The notes: generated by a model not told the origin, from the sequence alone. Shown: positions 37,175 through 47,017, counted from the stretch's first letter. The stretch: DNA of 64,000 nt from Lederbergia galactosidilytica (GCF_017873565.1 NZ_JAGGKH010000016.1:62001-126000), one strand, 5' to 3'. Numbers and translations are program-made.

Positions 37175-37780
37175 CTATTTTGGTTTCAAAGCCGTAACGC
37201 AAACTACTAATACTGGTGGGATCTCTTTATAGCGAACTTTGATTTGCTGGAAGCCACTCCATTTCAACTCAGTTCGGATTTGTTTTCCGAATTGCTTTGT
37301 CTTATGAAGCCGTGCATCTTCCTGCCGCGGTTGCATTGTAATCGCAATTTTTCCACCTGGTTTTACTGCCTGATAGATGTTTTCAAGGCCGGCTTGTCTA
37401 TCTTTCCATAACGTATAAGTATTAACAGCCAGTACTCTGTGGTAGCTATTTGGTTGAAGTTTCGCGTCTGAAATATCAGAGGTCTCTAGTCGAATTTGCC
37501 CTTTCTCCACCTGCGATTTTAGCCGGTGAGTTGCCTCATCTTTCATCGCTTTCGAAATATCAATACCATCGACGCTCACATTCCGATAATGCTTCACTAA
37601 AAATTCCATACTATATCCTGGGCCATAGCCTACTTCAAGAATATGATCGCCGTGGCGGACTTTTAATTGTTCAATCGTCCATTCATTTAATGTTTTATTC
37701 TCTGCAGCCATTATTTTTCCAATCAGCTTACCAATTAAACCCTTCGGTTGTTTAAAATTTTGTTTGATTGTCTCCAACAT
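37175..37780 (-). CDS. class I SAM-dependent methyltransferase
   Basis: The 201-residue protein is started at MLETIKQNFKQPKG (37780), after GAGGGTGAG; a longer form is open to 37822. The SAM site is HILEVGYGPGYSM (motif I), VDGIDISKAM (motif II acidic end), and VLAVNTYTLWKDR (motif III). NEWTIEQLKV precedes the fold. Substrate unknown; the family covers small-molecule methylation. A terminator separates it from tatC. Confidence 0.88.
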   Translation of the reverse strand: MLETIKQNFKQPKGLIGKLIGKIMAAENKTLNEWTIEQLKVRHGDHILEVGYGPGYSMEFLVKHYRNVSVDGIDISKAMKDEATHRLKSQVEKGQIRLETSDISDAKLQPNSYHRVLAVNTYTLWKDRQAGLENIYQAVKPGGKIAITMQPRQEDARLHKTKQFGKQIRTELKWSGFQQIKVRYKEIPPVLVVCVTALKPK

Positions 37781-37870
37781 CCATCTCACCCTCACTACAT
37801 TATTATTTCCCTTATTCCCCAAATAAAGAATTCGTAAAATTACTTTCTAATATAATTTTTCACAAGAACA

Positions 37871-37898
37871 AATCCCTCATACAAAAGGATGAGGGATT
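37871..37898. terminator. rho-independent terminator between tatC and the methyltransferase
   Basis: AATCCCTCAT and ATGAGGGATT form a 10-bp stem with an eight-base loop; on the minus strand it is followed by TGTT. It would close the Tat operon. Confidence 0.75.
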
Positions 37899-37909
37899 CA
37901 GGTATAAAC

Positions 37910-38644
37910 TTATGTTTGTGGCAAACGGTTTGCCTGCATTGCTGCTTCTTTTTGTCGTTTTTGAAATATGACTTTTGATAAGCCAATACCTATTTCATAT
38001 AAGATAAACAGGGGGATTAGTACAATCAATTGGGAAACAAAATCAGGTGGTGTAATGATCGCCGATACGATCGCCAATACAACATATGCATATTTTCGTG
38101 ATTTAGCTAATTGTTCGGGAGTTAAGATTTCCACAGCTGTTAAAAACATTAATATGAAAGGAACTTCAAACAAAAAACCCATTGGGATTGTCGTCATTAA
38201 CAAAAAGGAAAAGTAACTTTGAGTTGTAATCATCATTTCAAAATTGGTTGTTCCTAAGTTCAGTAAAAATTGATAAGAGAATGGGAACACCACATAGAAA
38301 CCAAATAAAATCCCCCCTGCAAAACTGACAAGCATTGCCGGGATAAATTTCAATGCTTTGCTACTCTCCAAATCTGTTAATGCGGGACGAATAAATTTCC
38401 AAATTAATAAGCCAATAAAGGGAGCAGACACCCCTAGACTGAGGCTGCCTGCAATCCCTGTGTAAAATCGAATAACATCTAATGGCCCTAACATAGTGAG
38501 TTTTTGTTCTTTTGTCACAATCGGAATCATTTTCTGTGTAAAGATTAGAAAAATAACAAAACACATACCAATAAATAGAACAGAATAAATGATCACCTTG
38601 CGAAGTTCTCCTAAGTGTTCTGTTAATGCTCTTTCTTCATCCAT
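37910..38644 (-). CDS. tatC: Sec-independent protein translocase TatC
   Basis: The 244-residue membrane protein is the receptor of the twin-arginine translocase, which exports folded proteins. It begins with EERALTEHLGELRKVIIYSV, the conserved cytoplasmic HLxELR start, and shows six membrane segments; GFLFEVPFILMFL is the conserved Phe-Glu-Pro site in segment three and four. It follows tatA by 13 bases. The nearest Tat substrate is the dehydrogenase subunit 3 upstream. Confidence 0.95.
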   Translation of the reverse strand: MDEERALTEHLGELRKVIIYSVLFIGMCFVIFLIFTQKMIPIVTKEQKLTMLGPLDVIRFYTGIAGSLSLGVSAPFIGLLIWKFIRPALTDLESSKALKFIPAMLVSFAGGILFGFYVVFPFSYQFLLNLGTTNFEMMITTQSYFSFLLMTTIPMGFLFEVPFILMFLTAVEILTPEQLAKSRKYAYVVLAIVSAIITPPDFVSQLIVLIPLFILYEIGIGLSKVIFQKRQKEAAMQANRLPQT

Positions 38645-38656
38645 ATAAGAAAACCC

Positions 38657-38878
38657 CTATTCCTTCGTTGGCTTGGATGCCGTAACTTCTACTGGAGGAA
38701 GATTATCCTGTTTTTCTGTTCCATCTGACCCCATAATTTCATTGGCTGATTTCTTAAATTCCGATAAAGTTTTTCCAAATGCGGCGCCAATTTCTGGCAA
38801 TTTCTTTGGACCAAATACAATCAATGTGATAATAAGGATGATAATTAATCCTGGGACTCCAATCGATTGAAAAAACAT
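38657..38878 (-). CDS. tatA: Sec-independent protein translocase TatA
   Basis: A 73-residue protein; the ATG at 38878 follows AAAGGAG. One short N-terminal membrane helix ([20 protein letters not shown]) with the FGPKKLPE hinge and an amphipathic helix ([18 protein letters not shown]) are typical of TatA. The C-terminal 25 residues are polar. With tatC it forms a minimal TatAC pore as in Gram-positives. It lies 170 bases downstream of the GMC gene. Confidence 0.95.
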   Translation of the reverse strand: MFFQSIGVPGLIIILIITLIVFGPKKLPEIGAAFGKTLSEFKKSANEIMGSDGTEKQDNLPPVEVTASKPTKE

Positions 38879-39048
38879 AGTTGCACTCCTTTCTAGTTGT
38901 GTTCGAATCGGCGGAGCAAGAGGACCATGAAATGTTAAGATATAGTGTGCTAACCTCATGGTTCGACACAAAAGTATCGGTCTTAGTCAAGACTCCTCTA
39001 GTTCGCAGTGTTATTTCTTTTATCAAAATTTCTTCTATACATCTTCTT

Positions 39049-40773
39049 TTAGGCTAATTGCCCACCTTTTTTGCTGTACTGAATAATCCCTTCTGCAGCT
39101 CGATAAGCTAAGGCTCCCACAGTACCAGTTGGATTATATCCACTGTTGTGAGCAAAGGAAGATGCTCCAACAACAAATACATTATCAGCGTCCCACATTT
39201 GCGAGTAATTATTCACCGCGGAAATCGATGGATCATCCCCTATGATGACACCCCCAGTATTATGGGTAGTCTGATAAGGAACAATATCATAATCTGCTAA
39301 TTTCCCTTGGCTCTGAATAGTATCTGCGCCCATTTCCTTCATCACTTTATCACTTTGTTTACCTAGATAATCATATAGATTCCGATCTTGGTCTGTGAAA
39401 TTATACGTCATTCGGAGTAGCGGCACCCCATAAATATCCTTATACAACGGGTCTAAATCTAAGTAATTATATCGGTATGGCATGGATGCTCCTTCATAGC
39501 TCGCCGATATCGTTCTTGTATAATACTTAATTGATTTTTGTTTAAATTCTTTTCCCCATAAAGGCGTTCCTGCTGGTACAGGATTATTACCAATTGGTCG
39601 ATATCCTGCCTGACTGACTACAAGTGCGCCCCCATGGATAAAATCAAGATCACTATGATCAAAATTATCGCCATTAAAATCATCAACAACTTCACCAAGG
39701 GAGCCGGCTCCCATATAAGAATTAAAACGTTCCTTCTCAAAAAACCCAGTTGTGCCTGGTACCATTTGGTAACAATAATTTTTCCCAATAACTCCTTTTC
39801 CTGTTTCAGGATTATATGGTTGACCTAGATTGGATACGAGTAAAAGCTTATTATTATTCATCACATAACTGGTTAGAACGACAACATCAGCAGGCTGAAT
39901 ATATTCCTCCCCTTTAAGAGTGTCGATATATTTAACGCCTGTCGCTTTTCCATTTTTATGAATAATTTCTACGACATTGGCATGTGTTCTAAGTTCAAAG
40001 TTTCCTGTTTTTTTAGCCGTTGGAATAACCGTTACATTCGGGCTTGATTTTGCCCCGTACTCACAACCAAATCGCTCACAAAAAGCACAATATTGACAAG
40101 CATTTATTTTTTCACCATCTGGATTCGTATAGTCCTCTGATAAATTGGCAGAAGGCAAAGAGAAAGGATGGAGTCCCATTTCCTTCGCCGCCTCCCTAAA
40201 TTTTCTTGTTATAACGGTTTTTTTCATCGGTGGGGTAGGATAATCTGAACTTCGCTTTCCCCCTAAAGGGTTCGGCTCACCAGATAGTCCACATGTTTTT
40301 TCAAATTTATCATAATAGGGTTCTAATTCATCATACGTTATCCCCCAATCCTGAATCTGATAGTCCTTTTTAATCTTATTCTTCCCATATTTTTCAATCG
40401 TTTTTGTCTTAATTTCAAAATCATAAGGCAAGAAACGAAAAGTATGTCCATTCCAGTGAACTCCTGAACCTCCAACACCTTCCCCAAGGAGGAACGATCC
40501 TAATTGACGCATCGGCAATGCCCGTTGGTCTCCCTTATTTCGGAAAGTAATGGTTTCCTTCGATACATCCTGCATAAGGTCATAACGGATGGCATATCGT
40601 AATTCATCATGTACCATTGAGAAATCTTCAGAGTTTCGTTTATCGCCGCCTCTTTCCAACCCAATCACCTTTAGTCCCGCTTTGGCACACTCAGCTGCGA
40701 TAATTCCTCCCGTCCAGCCTACTCCAACAGTGACCACATCTGTTTTCGGTAAAGTTTTTGCCACATCCATCAT
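39049..40773 (-). CDS. GMC oxidoreductase, gluconate 2-dehydrogenase-type large subunit
   Basis: A 574-residue flavoprotein. The FAD site is VVTVGVGWTGGIIAAECAKA (residues 15-34); GEGVGGSGVHWNGH is the GMC signature; HNTGGVIIGD and HNSGYNPTGTVGALAYRAAE at the C-terminus carry the active-site His/Asn. It oxidises a sugar acid or alcohol. It carries no twin-arginine signal, but its partner subunit, coded directly upstream (6 bases apart), does, so the pair is probably exported together through Tat. Substrate unproven. Confidence 0.9.
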   Translation of the reverse strand: MMDVAKTLPKTDVVTVGVGWTGGIIAAECAKAGLKVIGLERGGDKRNSEDFSMVHDELRYAIRYDLMQDVSKETITFRNKGDQRALPMRQLGSFLLGEGVGGSGVHWNGHTFRFLPYDFEIKTKTIEKYGKNKIKKDYQIQDWGITYDELEPYYDKFEKTCGLSGEPNPLGGKRSSDYPTPPMKKTVITRKFREAAKEMGLHPFSLPSANLSEDYTNPDGEKINACQYCAFCERFGCEYGAKSSPNVTVIPTAKKTGNFELRTHANVVEIIHKNGKATGVKYIDTLKGEEYIQPADVVVLTSYVMNNNKLLLVSNLGQPYNPETGKGVIGKNYCYQMVPGTTGFFEKERFNSYMGAGSLGEVVDDFNGDNFDHSDLDFIHGGALVVSQAGYRPIGNNPVPAGTPLWGKEFKQKSIKYYTRTISASYEGASMPYRYNYLDLDPLYKDIYGVPLLRMTYNFTDQDRNLYDYLGKQSDKVMKEMGADTIQSQGKLADYDIVPYQTTHNTGGVIIGDDPSISAVNNYSQMWDADNVFVVGASSFAHNSGYNPTGTVGALAYRAAEGIIQYSKKGGQLA

Positions 40774-40779
40774 CCTTTC

Positions 40780-41568
40780 TTAACCATTAGACTTTTTCTT
40801 TTGCGCCGGCATATGTGCTGTTAAGCTAACTGGCTCTATTTCTAAAAAATCAGTTGCCTCGATTTTATCTAAATAACTCATTTGATTACCTGGGAAGCCT
40901 TTCATTTTCCAAGCCGCCATATCACGGTTTCCACCATAAAGCGGATCAGCATATACACCTTCTAGAACAGCCATGCGAAATAAGGTAAAGAAATCTTTTG
41001 AGGTCACTCCATCCATTTTCACTTTGCCTTTTTCGAAATCCGTCAGAACTTTATCTTGTTCTTCCTCACTTAATTCCGTAAATTTTTTCTTGTATTTTTC
41101 TTGACTATGGGATTGGATTTTGGAAATTCCTTGATTAAAAATCTCATTTCTGCGCAAATGTGATTGAAATCCTTGCGTTTCTAACCCAGGATAAAAAGGC
41201 CCTAACATGTAATCACGTGCATTGTTTCCCCATGTACCAGCTAATTGATGGTCAATATAATAGGGGACATCTAGGTCAATCGCTCCTGGGCCAAGATCAT
41301 CAGCTGGAAAAATTCGCTCTGCTGCCTGAGAAAGAACGGTAAATTCTTCCGGATTAGAGAAGTACATCATTGCACGTTGATAACTTACTTCCGCACCTTT
41401 TCCATTATCTTGCTGAGGGCTAGTTTCACCCTTTTTATTCGTTTTTAAAGTTTGTTGGGTAATAAGTCCACCTAAAACTCCACCCCCAACAACACCTCCA
41501 GCAACATATCCACCTTTACGAATAAACTCTCTTCGGGTCATACCCTTTTTATTTTCCTGCTCGCTCAT
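40780..41568 (-). CDS. gluconate 2-dehydrogenase subunit 3 family protein with Tat signal
   Basis: The 262-residue protein is started at 41568 (GGAG seven bases upstream). Its N-terminus has a twin-arginine signal, MTRREFIRKGGYVAGG then a glycine-rich membrane stretch. The mature part shows QAAERIFPADDLGPGAIDL and ADPLYGGNRDMAAWKMKGFP, the pattern of subunit 3 of membrane sugar-acid dehydrogenases. It likely carries the folded GMC partner out of the cell as a hitchhiker. No haem c subunit is encoded nearby, so the electron acceptor is unclear. Confidence 0.92.
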   Translation of the reverse strand: MSEQENKKGMTRREFIRKGGYVAGGVVGGGVLGGLITQQTLKTNKKGETSPQQDNGKGAEVSYQRAMMYFSNPEEFTVLSQAAERIFPADDLGPGAIDLDVPYYIDHQLAGTWGNNARDYMLGPFYPGLETQGFQSHLRRNEIFNQGISKIQSHSQEKYKKKFTELSEEEQDKVLTDFEKGKVKMDGVTSKDFFTLFRMAVLEGVYADPLYGGNRDMAAWKMKGFPGNQMSYLDKIEATDFLEIEPVSLTAHMPAQKKKSNG

Positions 41569-41784
41569 TCTCATACTCCTTTCAGTGAATGTTAAAAAGT
41601 ATTATTTACAATATCAGGGAAATTACGCATAAAAAGGGGAGATTTTTACAATGAAAGTGATTTCACTCCAATTTTGATTCATAAATGAGAGCTTCCTACG
41701 GCTCTCTCTAACCAAGTCCTGTTTGTCCAATTAGCTGCATATAGTGGAATAGACGAAAGAAATATTTATAAAGGGGGAGCTAGA

Positions 41785-42144
41785 ATGACCCATTTTCCAT
41801 TAAAATATCTGCGTTATGTGGTTGCCTATGTTTTTATCGTGTCAGGTTTAATGAAACTCATTAGTTCAGAGCTTGGAGACTTTTTTATCCAACTAGGATT
41901 ACCTTTTCCAGAGATCACGCTTTATGTCGTCGCCTTTACAGAAATCATTGCCGGTATCTTGCTTTTATTCAATATTGCAACGAAACTTGCGACCATTCCT
42001 TTAATGGCAATTATGATTGCGGCCTTAATCATCACGAAAATTCCCATCCTCTCAACAGACTTCATACAATTTCTGTTTGAAGCACGACTAGACATCACAA
42101 TGTTTGTTTTGTTGATTATCTTGTATAAGTGGGCAACGGAATAA
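41785..42144 (+). CDS. DoxX family membrane protein
   Basis: A 119-residue protein with four membrane helices. RYVVAYVFIVSGLMKLISSE is the DoxX first helix, and VVAFTEIIAGILLLFNIATK the second. AAAGGGGGAGC precedes the ATG. DoxX proteins take part in membrane redox or stress tolerance; some act with thiol oxidases. The exact function is unknown. It stands alone and is divergent from the dehydrogenase operon. Confidence 0.88.
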   Translation: MTHFPLKYLRYVVAYVFIVSGLMKLISSELGDFFIQLGLPFPEITLYVVAFTEIIAGILLLFNIATKLATIPLMAIMIAALIITKIPILSTDFIQFLFEARLDITMFVLLIILYKWATE

Positions 42145-42212
42145 CGTTGTGTTTGAATACTGAAAGTTAGGGGATAGTATGCGGTAAAAGGTTTTAAGGG
42201 AGTGTTGCATTT

Positions 42213-42404
42213 ATGGGAGCAATTGAACGGGGTGGATATATTTTTGAACCGGAACATAGTGTGATCGCCCAAAATGGTGCCATTCATGTTTATAAAGATG
42301 GAGAATTTGTAGAAGAAATTAATTTTTCCTTTTCCGGGAAATATCCAGAACTTGACCAAATTGAAAAGCTTGTAGAGGAATATTGTGAGGAAAAGGGATT
42401 GTAA
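42213..42404 (+). CDS. YbxH-like small protein (DUF5370)
   Basis: The 63-residue protein reads MGAIERGGYIFEPEHSVIA, then GAIHVYKDGEFVEEI and a final helix ending in EYCEEKGL, closely like YbxH of Bacillus subtilis. It is acidic, with no membrane segment. The function is unknown. AAGGGAGTG precedes it. Its family supports the Bacillaceae assignment. Confidence 0.85.
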   Translation: MGAIERGGYIFEPEHSVIAQNGAIHVYKDGEFVEEINFSFSGKYPELDQIEKLVEEYCEEKGL

Positions 42405-42520
42405 CTTTTGCATAGCTGACCTTGGGAGGGGATTGCAAACAGGCTAAGCGCCGGTAACCCACTTTTTGGATTTCTTCTATAGTTCAGGACTTCCGCAATA
42501 AGCCACTCTTAGTAATAAGG

Positions 42521-42556
42521 TAAAGGGGAACTGTGCCAAGCACACTCCCCCTTTTC
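42521..42556. terminator. hairpin, probable terminator of the MATE gene
   Basis: AAAGGGG and CCCCCTTTT flank about 20 bases downstream of the MATE stop. No long T tract follows on the minus strand, so it is weak. Confidence 0.45.
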
Positions 42557-42582
42557 CACTTTTTAAAATTTATCATCCATCT

Positions 42583-43938
42583 TTATGTTCCGACAATCCG
42601 ATCTGCCAGGCGATGCCATCTTTTACGGTGATATTCGATGAAAGATGGGATTAATCCTAATGCCCAGCCAATCGGGCCTGCATACCAAACACCAAGATAG
42701 CCAAACATCATTCCTAAGATAAGCGAAAGTCCTATCTTGGATACTAACTCGACAATACTGGATATCAAGGGAATCGGAACCTCTCCCATCCCGCGCAATG
42801 TGTTGTTATAAAGCCAAATTAATCCTAAGAATGGAAAAAAGTAAGCACTGATCACTAAGAATTCAGTAGACATTTTAATAATTATATCTCGATAGGCATC
42901 ATCATCTGCTATAAACCAGCTAACAATTGAATCGCCAAAGAAGAAGATCGCAATAGATGAGATAACACTTAAAATAATGGAAATAAACGCTACTTTTTTA
43001 AAAGCATCTTCAATTCTATCCGTTTTCTTCGCACCTAAATTCTGGGCAGCGAATGTGGCAAAGGCTTGAGCGATATTAAAATAGGCAAGTGTAGCAAACT
43101 GCTGTACTCTAAGTCCTGTTGTATAAGCCGCAACGGCATTGGTCCCAAAGGTATTAACAACACCACTTACAACCATTTCGCCAACAGAAATTAAGAGACT
43201 TTGCAATCCCATTGGTAAGCCAATTTTAGAAATCAACCCAATATTTCCCCAATGTGGTTGCCATTCTGATTTCGAAACACGAAAAATAAAAAACGTTTTA
43301 TAAATATAGAGGATACAGAGAATAGCAGAGATGATTTGTGCGATCACGGTCGCAATTGCAACCCCAGTCACTCCCATTCCAAATACAATCACAAATAATA
43401 AATCCAATAACACATTTAGAACAGAAGATAGAATTAAGAAATATAATGGCGTTCGGCTGTCTCCAACCGCCCGCAGTACTGCAGCTGCCCCATTATAAAC
43501 AAATAATCCCACTCCCCCACCAATACAAATCTGTATGTAGATTGTGGCATCATCGATAATATCAGCAGGCGTTTTTAAAAGAATCATTAGTGGTCGTGCA
43601 CCGAAAATCCCAAATAGAGATAGTATAATTGTGCAGACGATCGTAATATAGATGGAGCTTACTAAAGTTTTTCTTACCATTTGTTCATTCTTAGCACCAA
43701 AATATTGAGACATCACAATCGAAAAAGCATTCGTAAGCCCTAATGTAAGAGAAAGCATAAAAAATAAGGTAGACCCTGTCGCCCCGACAGCGGCTAAAGC
43801 TCGCGAGCCAACAAAGTTTCCTACAATTAAACTGTCCGTTACATTATAAAACTGCTGAAACAAACCACCTATAAGCATAGGCACCGTAAAGGCAAAAATT
43901 AGCTTTAACGGGTGCCCCTCTGTCATATCTTTAATCAC
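42583..43938 (-). CDS. MATE family efflux transporter
   Basis: A 451-residue exporter with twelve membrane segments. It opens GTG, DMTEGHPLKLIFAFTVPMLI then GGLFQQFYNVTDSLIVG, the MATE N-terminal motif; the second half repeats it (GLPMGLQSLLISVGEMVVSG). MATE pumps export cationic drugs using Na+ or H+. Length is normal. The preceding hydrolase gene, on the same strand, lies 53 bases upstream; they may be in one operon. Confidence 0.92.
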   Translation of the reverse strand: MIKDMTEGHPLKLIFAFTVPMLIGGLFQQFYNVTDSLIVGNFVGSRALAAVGATGSTLFFMLSLTLGLTNAFSIVMSQYFGAKNEQMVRKTLVSSIYITIVCTIILSLFGIFGARPLMILLKTPADIIDDATIYIQICIGGGVGLFVYNGAAAVLRAVGDSRTPLYFLILSSVLNVLLDLLFVIVFGMGVTGVAIATVIAQIISAILCILYIYKTFFIFRVSKSEWQPHWGNIGLISKIGLPMGLQSLLISVGEMVVSGVVNTFGTNAVAAYTTGLRVQQFATLAYFNIAQAFATFAAQNLGAKKTDRIEDAFKKVAFISIILSVISSIAIFFFGDSIVSWFIADDDAYRDIIIKMSTEFLVISAYFFPFLGLIWLYNNTLRGMGEVPIPLISSIVELVSKIGLSLILGMMFGYLGVWYAGPIGWALGLIPSFIEYHRKRWHRLADRIVGT

Positions 43939-43990
43939 CGCTGCGGCTCCTCTCTAGATGTCAAGCATCTGTTAAAACATCTTGCAAACC

Positions 43991-44764
43991 TTATAGAAGG
44001 TATTTCAACTGATCTGGGAGTGGCTGCTTATTCACCCATGCATCCAAGGTTTGATTAAATAAATCGGGAGCTGCAAGGGGGATGCCATGCCCCACATCTG
44101 GAAAAATAATTCCTTTACTATTAGGATGTGCATGCACAAGATCCTCAGCAGATTTCCGCATCATTTTCTTTTCTTTTTCACCGACAGTTACTAAGATTTC
44201 CGCCCTTGCCTTGTGATAATCCTTCGGTAGTGCATAACTCATATTTTCTTGCAGTACTTGAATCAGCGTTTCTGTCTTCATTTGTTTACTTTCTTGAAAA
44301 TAAACCGTAAAATCCTTCTCATTTATGTATAACTCTTTGGACTGAATCCTTGCAAAAGTTTGATTTTTCACCAGAAATGCAGTTGATTTTACCATGGGGC
44401 GAATAAAACGATGTAAAAGCGCATTTGGTCTAACAAGCGCACTATTTATAACTGCGTAGTCAATCAGCTCTGGTTCCTGATGTAATATTTCCACTAATAT
44501 TTGTGCTCCTAGTGAAAAGCCAACAACAATCAGCTTTTTATCAGCAGCTTTTTCTTTTATCCATTTGCTTAAATCATTGGCCGTCTGTTTAATGGAAAAG
44601 TCACTCTCATCTCTGCTTTGTCCATGCCCCGGTAAATCAGGGATAAAAAGATGATAGCGATTAAAATATTCTAGCTGTTGATTCCACATCCAGCCACTTA
44701 CTCCACCACCATGTAAAAAAACAAGTAGTGACCCAGTCTTACCCCCTGCTTCCTTTATAAACAT
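43991..44764 (-). CDS. alpha/beta hydrolase
   Basis: The 257-residue protein is started at MFIKEAGG (44764), with AGGGGA upstream. Oxyanion loop LLVFLHGGGVSGWMW, the nucleophile elbow VVGFSLGAQ (Ser), and catalytic His in FPDVGHGIPLA are seen; the acid is probably the Asp or Glu near VTVGEKE. A small helical cap lies between. It hydrolyses an ester or amide of unknown identity. It lies upstream of the MATE gene on the same strand. Confidence 0.9.
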   Translation of the reverse strand: MFIKEAGGKTGSLLVFLHGGGVSGWMWNQQLEYFNRYHLFIPDLPGHGQSRDESDFSIKQTANDLSKWIKEKAADKKLIVVGFSLGAQILVEILHQEPELIDYAVINSALVRPNALLHRFIRPMVKSTAFLVKNQTFARIQSKELYINEKDFTVYFQESKQMKTETLIQVLQENMSYALPKDYHKARAEILVTVGEKEKKMMRKSAEDLVHAHPNSKGIIFPDVGHGIPLAAPDLFNQTLDAWVNKQPLPDQLKYLL

Positions 44765-44932
44765 ACATATCCCCTGTCTTTTTCTTCTTATATACAACTA
44801 CTATAAATATACTACAAATTTATTAGAACTAGCATATGTAGATTAGAAGGGATCGATAAAATTGCTTAAGATAGGAACATAAAAAAAATGCAGTGAACGA
44901 GAGGAATGCTCCCTCTCTATCTCACAACAAAT

Positions 44933-45550
44933 TTAAAACTCTTTTAGATCTTCAGCTTCTATTTTTCTAGTTTTATGATAAAAATTTAAATCATGGTCAT
45001 TAATTTCTCGCATTACTTTGCAAGGACTTCCTACTGCAATGACGTTAGCTGGGATATCTTTTGTAACAACACTTCCTGCACCAATGACTGTATTTTCCCC
45101 AACTCGAACACCAGGTAGGATAATGGCACCTGCGCCTATCCAAACATTGTCCTCAATAATGACTGGCAAATTATACTGTGCCGCCTTCCGTCGTAATTCC
45201 GGATGAATCGGATGTGTCCCAGCATCAATCGTCACATTTGGCCCAATCAAGACATTATGGCCGATATGAATATCTGTATCATCCACCAATGTTAAGTTAA
45301 AATTAGCATACACATCATTCCCAATATGAGTAAATTTTCCCCAGTTTGCATGAAGAGGTGGCTCGATATGCACATTGTCCCCTACTTCAGCAAACAATTT
45401 CTGTAAAATTTCTTTTCTTTTTTCTCCCTCAGATGGTCTAGTTTGGTTAAAATCGTAGAGCATCTCTAAACATTGCATTTGCTCACTTAATATTTCTTCA
45501 TCATTACAGCAATAAATTTTACCATTATTCATTTTTTCTCTAATATCCAT
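44933..45550 (-). CDS. sugar O-acetyltransferase (Maa-type)
   Basis: A 205-residue acyltransferase started at 45550 (MDIREKMNNGKI) behind GGGGAGAG. It has the Maa start ending in CCNDEE, then the hexapeptide beta-helix: DTDIHIGHNVLIGPNVTIDA, TIDAGTHPIHP with the catalytic His, and ENTVIGAGSVVTKDIPANVI. Known enzymes acetylate maltose, glucose or galactosides. A broken relative is at 6318-6460. It ends 167 bases before the hydrolase start. Confidence 0.93.
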   Translation of the reverse strand: MDIREKMNNGKIYCCNDEEILSEQMQCLEMLYDFNQTRPSEGEKRKEILQKLFAEVGDNVHIEPPLHANWGKFTHIGNDVYANFNLTLVDDTDIHIGHNVLIGPNVTIDAGTHPIHPELRRKAAQYNLPVIIEDNVWIGAGAIILPGVRVGENTVIGAGSVVTKDIPANVIAVGSPCKVMREINDHDLNFYHKTRKIEAEDLKEF

Positions 45551-45607
45551 CCAATCTCTCCCCTTATTCATCATTTTTATTCGGTCACTGATTTAATCTG
45601 TTTAATA

Positions 45608-47017
45608 TTAAGCTTTCTCCTGTTGCTTGATTTCCGTGTACTGTGGTTTTTTAATAAAAAATGCTAGTACAAGAGCGATAACAGCAAAAATACCGGCTAC
45701 TATAAATGACATATTCACCCCATGAATAGCGCCATTTACTCCTTCATTTGGGCGAGCTGTTGTAGACATGATCGTAACAAGTAAAGCTGTTCCAACTGCA
45801 CCTGCCACCTGTCGCATAGTATTGTTCATCGCTGTGCCGTGAGGAATTAATTGTTTAGGCAATTGATTGAGTCCTGCGGTTGTAACTGGCATCATCACCA
45901 TCGCAATCCCCGCCATTCGAAAAGCATTCACAATTGCTAAATATGCAAACGTTGTGTGTTCATCAAACACGGTAAACATAAAGGTCGTAATAATAAGAAT
46001 CGTAAGACCGATAATAGCTAAATACCTTGCACCAAATCTATCAAACAATCGGCCTGTAATGGGATTGGCGATTCCCATAATTATCGCTCCTGGTAACAAC
46101 ATTAAACCAGAATAGAGCGCAGTAAAACCTAACATATCCTGCATAAAAAGTGGAAGAACGACTGCTGCACCAATCATCGAAAGAAATGTCACCATTCCTA
46201 GTGCAGTCGTGAGTGCAAATGTTTTATTTTTAAAAACTCGGAATTCCAGCATAGGTTGCTCTAGCTTCAATTGTCTTAAAATAAACCACACTAACGTGAT
46301 CGAGCCAATCACCATCGAAAGGATCACATGCATACTTGCCCATCCACCACTACCAGCGGAACTGAATCCATATAATAAACCACCAAAACCAAGGGTTGAT
46401 AAGATAATAGAAATGGGGTCTACCTTCGGAAATGTTTGCTTCGTTACATTTTTCAAAACTAGATAGGCAATCGCAATATCGACTAGTGCAATCGGAAGAA
46501 CGACGTAAAATAAACTTCTCCACGGAAATTGTTCAACCAACCAGCCTGATAAAGTTGGGCCAATTGCGGGGGCAAATGCAATCACCATACCAAACATTCC
46601 CATAGCGGAACCCCGTTTTTCTATTGGATAAATTAAAAATAGAATCGTCTGCATTAAAGGCATAATAATTCCTGCCCCAGATGCCTGTAAAATCCTCCCT
46701 GTTAATAATATGGGAAAGTTCGTTGCTATCGCACAGACTGCAGTCCCTAAAGCAAATAGTCCCATAGCGGTAAGAAACAATTTTCTCGTTGTAAAACGGC
46801 CAATTAAAAAGGCTGTAATCGGAATCATAATCCCATTCACCAGCATAAATGCGGACTGCAGCCATTGAACCGTACTATATTCAATCTGCAAATCTAATGC
46901 AATATGTGGCAAAGCCGTAGCCAATAATGTCTGATTTAAAATCGCAACAAAAGCGCCAGATATAAGTACGATCATAATCGGTAATTTGTTTATCTGTGTT
47001 GGTTGTTCAGATGGCAT
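45608..47017 (-). CDS. DHA2-type MFS multidrug transporter
   Basis: The 469-residue protein is started at 47017 (MPSEQPTQINKLPIMI); AAGGGGA lies before it. Fourteen membrane segments are likely. Motif C-type GYGP/WGxxxGP is seen as FAPAIGPTLSGWLVE, and the start IVLISGAFVAILNQTLL with TALPHIA is DHA2-like (EmrB/LmrB). These pumps export drugs or amphiphiles with H+. The substrate cannot be read. The O-acetyltransferase lies 57 bases downstream. Confidence 0.92.
   Translation of the reverse strand: MPSEQPTQINKLPIMIVLISGAFVAILNQTLLATALPHIALDLQIEYSTVQWLQSAFMLVNGIMIPITAFLIGRFTTRKLFLTAMGLFALGTAVCAIATNFPILLTGRILQASGAGIIMPLMQTILFLIYPIEKRGSAMGMFGMVIAFAPAIGPTLSGWLVEQFPWRSLFYVVLPIALVDIAIAYLVLKNVTKQTFPKVDPISIILSTLGFGGLLYGFSSAGSGGWASMHVILSMVIGSITLVWFILRQLKLEQPMLEFRVFKNKTFALTTALGMVTFLSMIGAAVVLPLFMQDMLGFTALYSGLMLLPGAIIMGIANPITGRLFDRFGARYLAIIGLTILIITTFMFTVFDEHTTFAYLAIVNAFRMAGIAMVMMPVTTAGLNQLPKQLIPHGTAMNNTMRQVAGAVGTALLVTIMSTTARPNEGVNGAIHGVNMSFIVAGIFAVIALVLAFFIKKPQYTEIKQQEKA

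Noticed and set aside
37017-37202. A 61-residue minus-strand frame overlapping the methyltransferase end
   Set aside because: A different frame in the same DNA has better composition, and neither has a start with ribosome site.
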